NCBI GenBank assembly: GCA_018398585.1
Contig: JAGTTD010000019.1
Location: 992,001-1,056,000, forward strand
DNA length: 64,000 nucleotides
Direction: 5' to 3'
Source: Simmondsia chinensis
Lineage: Eukaryota > Streptophyta > Magnoliopsida > Caryophyllales > Simmondsiaceae
Shown here: positions 60,893 to 64,000 of the stretch, piece after piece
Numbering within the stretch: the first letter of the stretch is position 1
Layout of the letters: the number at the start of each line of letters is the position of its first letter
Translations under genes and position numbers: made by a program
Notes under the pieces: model-generated
What the model saw: only the letters and a program-made list of their open reading frames with translations
What the model was told of the DNA's origin: nothing
The model's database searches: none

Positions 60893-61564
60893 AGTGACAT
60901 TGAGTCGGTGTCCTTCGGACGTGAATTTTCACCGGGTTTCAAGCCTACTACTTTAAAATGCCACTCAGATGATGATGGAAATTTCTTGAAAACGACTCCG
61001 ATGAAGCGTAAGGAACAGCCTTGCAAGGGTGGGGAGAGAGAGAAAATTGGAATCCAGGCATCAAGACCAAAACACTAGCCTCACTAAAAGGGGCCGCAGA
61101 GCCTTAAAGCACAGGAAAAAAAGAACAACCTAAGAGAGACCTTCAAGAGTTTCTTAAAGACATGTCACCCGGTAATAGTGCGAGGAGGGTACCCGAGCTT
61201 GCAAATTTAGGAAGAAGAAGAAGAAGAGGAAGATGTCAGCAAAATCCTTACCGTGGAACGCACACTGAAGATGGGAAAAAGGCTCAGACTGAACTTTGAT
61301 GGATTTGATGCGCATTCACTGAGTGCCTTGCTTCAGTAGATTTTTCGCGTCGTTATCCCATTTTCCTGTTTTATGGTTGGTCTTGTTTTTGATGTCCTGC
61401 CTAGTCGTGTTTGAGACTCGTGTTTTGCCTTTTTTGCTTGTCTTCTTGTTTATTTGGTTTTCTTTTTTTTGGTCCCCGTTTTTGTATGGGTTGACTCAGG
61501 GCTCGCTTGGTCGAATTGTCTGCTTTGTATCACGACTCTGTCACTAATTATCGGGGAAAAAAAA
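60893..61564 (+). mobile_element. 5'-truncated LINE with poly-A and 11-bp TSD
   Basis: GTTTACTACAA at 60882-60892 and 61565-61575 flanks a 672-bp unit that ends CTAATTATCGGGGAAAAAAAA. The 5' half contains GA-rich former ORF sequence (for example AGACTGAACTTTGATGGATT); the 3' half is T-rich 3' UTR. The same terminus occurs in the short pieces at 20867 and about 35148. The open frame at 61323-61547 lies in this UTR and is not a gene. Confidence 0.75.
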
Positions 61565-61575
61565 GTTTACTACAA

Positions 61576-62451
61576 GTACTATAATTTATACAATATAAAA
61601 AAAAAAAAAAATTGTTATTGTTAGGGCGAATTTTGTTATTATCAGAATAATGATGTGACTTACAAAAATTGTTATCTTAACAACTACAATCTTGCTTTGG
61701 CAATAACACTTTTATCATGTCAATAACACTACAAGGTAGAGTTTTCTTCGGAACTCATTGACAGTAAACCGAGTAGCCTACCCAGGCTCATATGTAGATC
61801 TTTACTCTCATAAAACTCTAATTTGGGTTTCTTATTGGACTTATATTTGAAAACCTTTTTTTTTTTTTAACCTTTGTTAAAATGTCAACTACTTTACTAC
61901 ATATTGTTTATAATACTAGCCCGGTATTTACTCGCCCAGATACCTGCAGCCCAGAAAGGAGCGCTCCAGAACGAGCACCCCAGAACCGAGCGTCCGAGGG
62001 CCCACAAACTGGGCGCCCAACCCCGATCCAATTCCATAAAAGGGGGGAGACCCCTCACACCACTGACACACTCTATTTGGGGCAAGGCCTCTCTCTGTTC
62101 CCCAGGGCGAGCCTCATCTAAGGGAAGCCATGACACGCCTCATCTTCCCATCGTCCTTTACGATTACCTCTATGGAGCAATAACTGCTCAAGCTTCCTAT
62201 CTCTCTTAGACCAAAAAATATCAAGTCGAGCGTGTAGCTAGAGCTTGAATTCAACTCGTCCTTACAAACCCCATCTCGTACCGAACTCCAATACGATGAA
62301 TAATCATACTAACCAAATTCGTTATAAACACACAGGTCTTTATGTGATACAAATATAACATGAGAATTACAAAGGAATACATTAAACTAAATCCAACACA
62401 ATCGCCATATTCAAAGCTTCTACAATAACATAGTTCCCTTCTCAGTTCTTC
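61576..62451. other. Spacer downstream of the second intact UGT gene
   Basis: 61613-61730 is a palindromic MITE copy. 61738-61860 is a TRIM LTR relic (GGCTCATATGTAGATC, AAAACTCTAATTTGGGTTTC). 61915-62220 is more GC-rich with TE-like sequence but no convincing gene. 62325-62451 is the UGT 3' flank shared with the other UGT copies. Confidence 0.5.
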
Positions 62452-63843
62452 TCACATTTTCCATGCATCAAGTAGTTTATCCAATGTGACATACGATGAC
62501 CCACCTTCCTTCAATGCAACCCTAGCCTCATCCCTCAGTTTCGAGATCCTCTCTCTCAGTGCTACTCCTATCGACCCCATAATCTCTATCACTCGCTCCT
62601 TCACCTCGTCTGCAGCCACCATTGCTCCTTCCTCTGCCCCCGCAATGGGTATCGCCACCTCCATCATCTCCACCAATGTAATCTTGTTGAGCCTTTGCTC
62701 CGCATACAACGGCCAAGCCACCATAGGTACCCTAGCCCAAATAGCTTCCAGTATGGAGTTCCACCCACAGTGAGTCACGAACCCACCAATAGACTCGTGG
62801 TTCAGAACCTCCACTTGTGGCACCCAATTCTTGACCACCAACCCCCTCCCATTAGTCCGATCCAAGAAGCCGTATGGCAACAACGAACCCAAATCCGGCT
62901 CAAGCGGGGGCATGAACCGTTTCTCCTTATCCCCGGTAGGCGGGCTCCTTACTACCCATAAGAATCTAACTCCAGACTGATCTAACCCGATTGAAATCTC
63001 CCTCAATTGCTCCTTAGAAAACAACCCTAAACTCCCAAAACACAAAAATACAACACTTTGCCTAGGTTGTAAGTCAAGCCACTGCAAGCACTCCTCTCTC
63101 TCAATGGGCCGTTCTCTCACATGAATCAACGGCCCAATAGGGTAAATGGGCGGGGTGGGCCGGTCCATCAAGATAAGCCCGTCTGAGATTGCTTTAATGG
63201 GCTTGGGCTCTAGGGCTTCGAATGTGTTCACTATAATCCCATCGGCTTCCGCCATTTGAACAGCGACTTCGACTAATTCGTCGTAAACTAGGGTTCGCTC
63301 CAGCATCGGCTCCGGCAACGAGGTGGCCGGAATCGGCGGCAAAGTAGGGATTTCAACGCATTTTCCGGCGAGATCCTTGAAATTTGCGGTGGTGGAACGG
63401 TTGATTTCAGGGAATCGGAGAAAAACAGCAAGATCCGCGGCGCCGGATGTGAAAAAATAGAACGTAGGGATGCCAAGAGCGGCGGCGATTGGTCGCGCGG
63501 TGGAGCAGAAGAGGTCGAGAATAAAGGAGGAGACGGCAGCGGAGGAAAGGGCGGCTCGGACAGCGGGGGTGTGGAGGCGGAGGATTTCGAAGATGAGGTG
63601 CTCGATATTGAGATAAGAGGAGAGAGGGAGGGGGAGAGTGACGGGAGGGAGGTGGTGGAAGGAGAGAGAGGGGACGGCGGAGATGTAGGAGGTGGTATCA
63701 CCGCAGGAGAAGGGGAAGGAGGGGATGAGGATGGTAATGGAGAGAGAAGGGCGGCGGCGGCGGAGGAGCTTGGCGAGCTCAACCATGGAGACAAGGTGGC
63801 CCATCCCTGGGGATGGGTACATCACTATTTTCTCCTCCGCCAT
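62452..63843 (-). CDS. UDP-glycosyltransferase, UGT88-like, 463 aa
   Basis: Single exon, close paralog of 50675-52084 with the same start ([16 protein letters not shown]). The likely catalytic dyad H16 and D110 (FILDLF) is present. PSPG box at 340-383, starting WVPQ and ending YAEQ. One oddity: the normally invariant Gly in the 'GVPM' part is Arg (R371; codon AGG at 62731-62733 on the minus strand, Gly in the paralog). This residue sits in the sugar-donor pocket region, so activity may be reduced or altered. There is no other damage. It is expected to glycosylate a small phenolic or other hydroxylated metabolite in the cytosol; the substrate is unknown. The sequence upstream of its ATG matches that of the pseudogene at 56948. 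Confidence 0.93.
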   Translation of the reverse strand: MAEEKIVMYPSPGMGHLVSMVELAKLLRRRRPSLSITILIPSFPFSCGDTTSYISAVPSLSFHHLPPVTLPLPLSSYLNIEHLIFEILRLHTPAVRAALSSAAVSSFILDLFCSTARPIAAALGIPTFYFFTSGAADLAVFLRFPEINRSTTANFKDLAGKCVEIPTLPPIPATSLPEPMLERTLVYDELVEVAVQMAEADGIIVNTFEALEPKPIKAISDGLILMDRPTPPIYPIGPLIHVRERPIEREECLQWLDLQPRQSVVFLCFGSLGLFSKEQLREISIGLDQSGVRFLWVVRSPPTGDKEKRFMPPLEPDLGSLLPYGFLDRTNGRGLVVKNWVPQVEVLNHESIGGFVTHCGWNSILEAIWARVPMVAWPLYAEQRLNKITLVEMMEVAIPIAGAEEGAMVAADEVKERVIEIMGSIGVALRERISKLRDEARVALKEGGSSYVTLDKLLDAWKM

Positions 63844-64000
63844 TGTTGAAGCTCTGTGAGTTTTGGTTTCTCTCTTTCATGTAGTACTAAGCTTTGAGCT
63901 TTTGGCTTTGTTGGGTTATACAAAAAGTCAAATAATTATAATTAAAATTAATCACTTTTTACTACAATTTTATGCTCGTCTCCTTTACTCCTCAAATTGG
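63844..64000. promoter_or_regulatory. Upstream region of the second intact UGT gene
   Basis: 157 bp of AT-rich upstream sequence to the window edge. A weak TATA-like GTATAACCC (minus strand, about 63914-63922) is 70-80 bp before the ATG, a similar distance to the TATA of the first UGT gene. Assignment is tentative. Confidence 0.35.

Noticed and set aside
61882..62209. Overlapping open frames near 62 kb
   Set aside because: Two frames on one strand and one on the other are open by chance in a slightly GC-richer stretch; no domain is recognisable.

Overview
The window is nuclear DNA from a flowering plant. The genes have many short exons with GT-AG introns and long AT-rich spacers. They encode plant families (a WRKY factor, an SGT1 co-chaperone, UDP-glycosyltransferases with the PSPG box, an acid alpha-glucosidase) and sit among plant-type SINEs, TRIMs, MITEs and LINE remains. 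I cannot name the species from sequence alone.

Layout. 1-3.5 kb is AT-rich spacer with one SINE. 3.6-7.0 kb (+) is a three-exon group IIe WRKY gene of the WRKY22/27/29 type. 10.1-20.5 kb and 23.9-34.6 kb (+) are two tandem copies of an eight-exon GH31 alpha-glucosidase gene. The first copy is broken by a 1-bp deletion in exon 2 and a TAA in exon 4. The second is open throughout (891 aa). The duplicated block starts only about 17 bp upstream of the ATG and ends well downstream of the stop. 37.4-46.2 kb (+) is a complete ten-exon SGT1 gene (369 aa) with one GC-AG intron. 50.7-52.1 kb (-) and 62.5-63.8 kb (-) are two intact single-exon UGT88-like genes. Between them lie an SGT1 relic (53-55.9 kb) and a UGT pseudogene (56.3-56.9 kb), so an SGT1-UGT block was duplicated and one copy decayed.

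Most striking observation. Introns 4 and 6 of both alpha-glucosidase copies each consist, from end to end, of an antisense element related to a TRIM whose complete 562-bp copy lies at 11376-11937. Each begins TG and ends CA. Each is bounded by a 5-bp direct repeat starting GGT (GGTAA/GGTAA; GGTAC/GGTAT). The left repeat supplies the GT donor, the element's final CA plus the G of the right repeat supplies the AG acceptor, and splicing restores the exon exactly. This looks like intron gain by LTR-element insertion, twice in one gene.

Second theme. A SINE family has a 5S rRNA-derived head (internal promoter boxes recognisable) and a GTACATC...GCGGGAGCC...(TTG)n tail. Five copies are here, several with 13-16 bp target-site duplications. 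Other elements carry the same tail on different heads, which suggests modular SINE assembly. Further elements include a 1.23-kb foldback element with a 9-bp TSD (Mutator-like), a GC-rich hAT-like MITE with an 8-bp TSD, a TRIM nested inside a 5S-SINE (empty site in the paralogous intron), and a 549-bp retroposon with an 18-bp perfect TSD. The neighbouring genes have defence and glycan/specialised-metabolism roles but do not form an obvious pathway.
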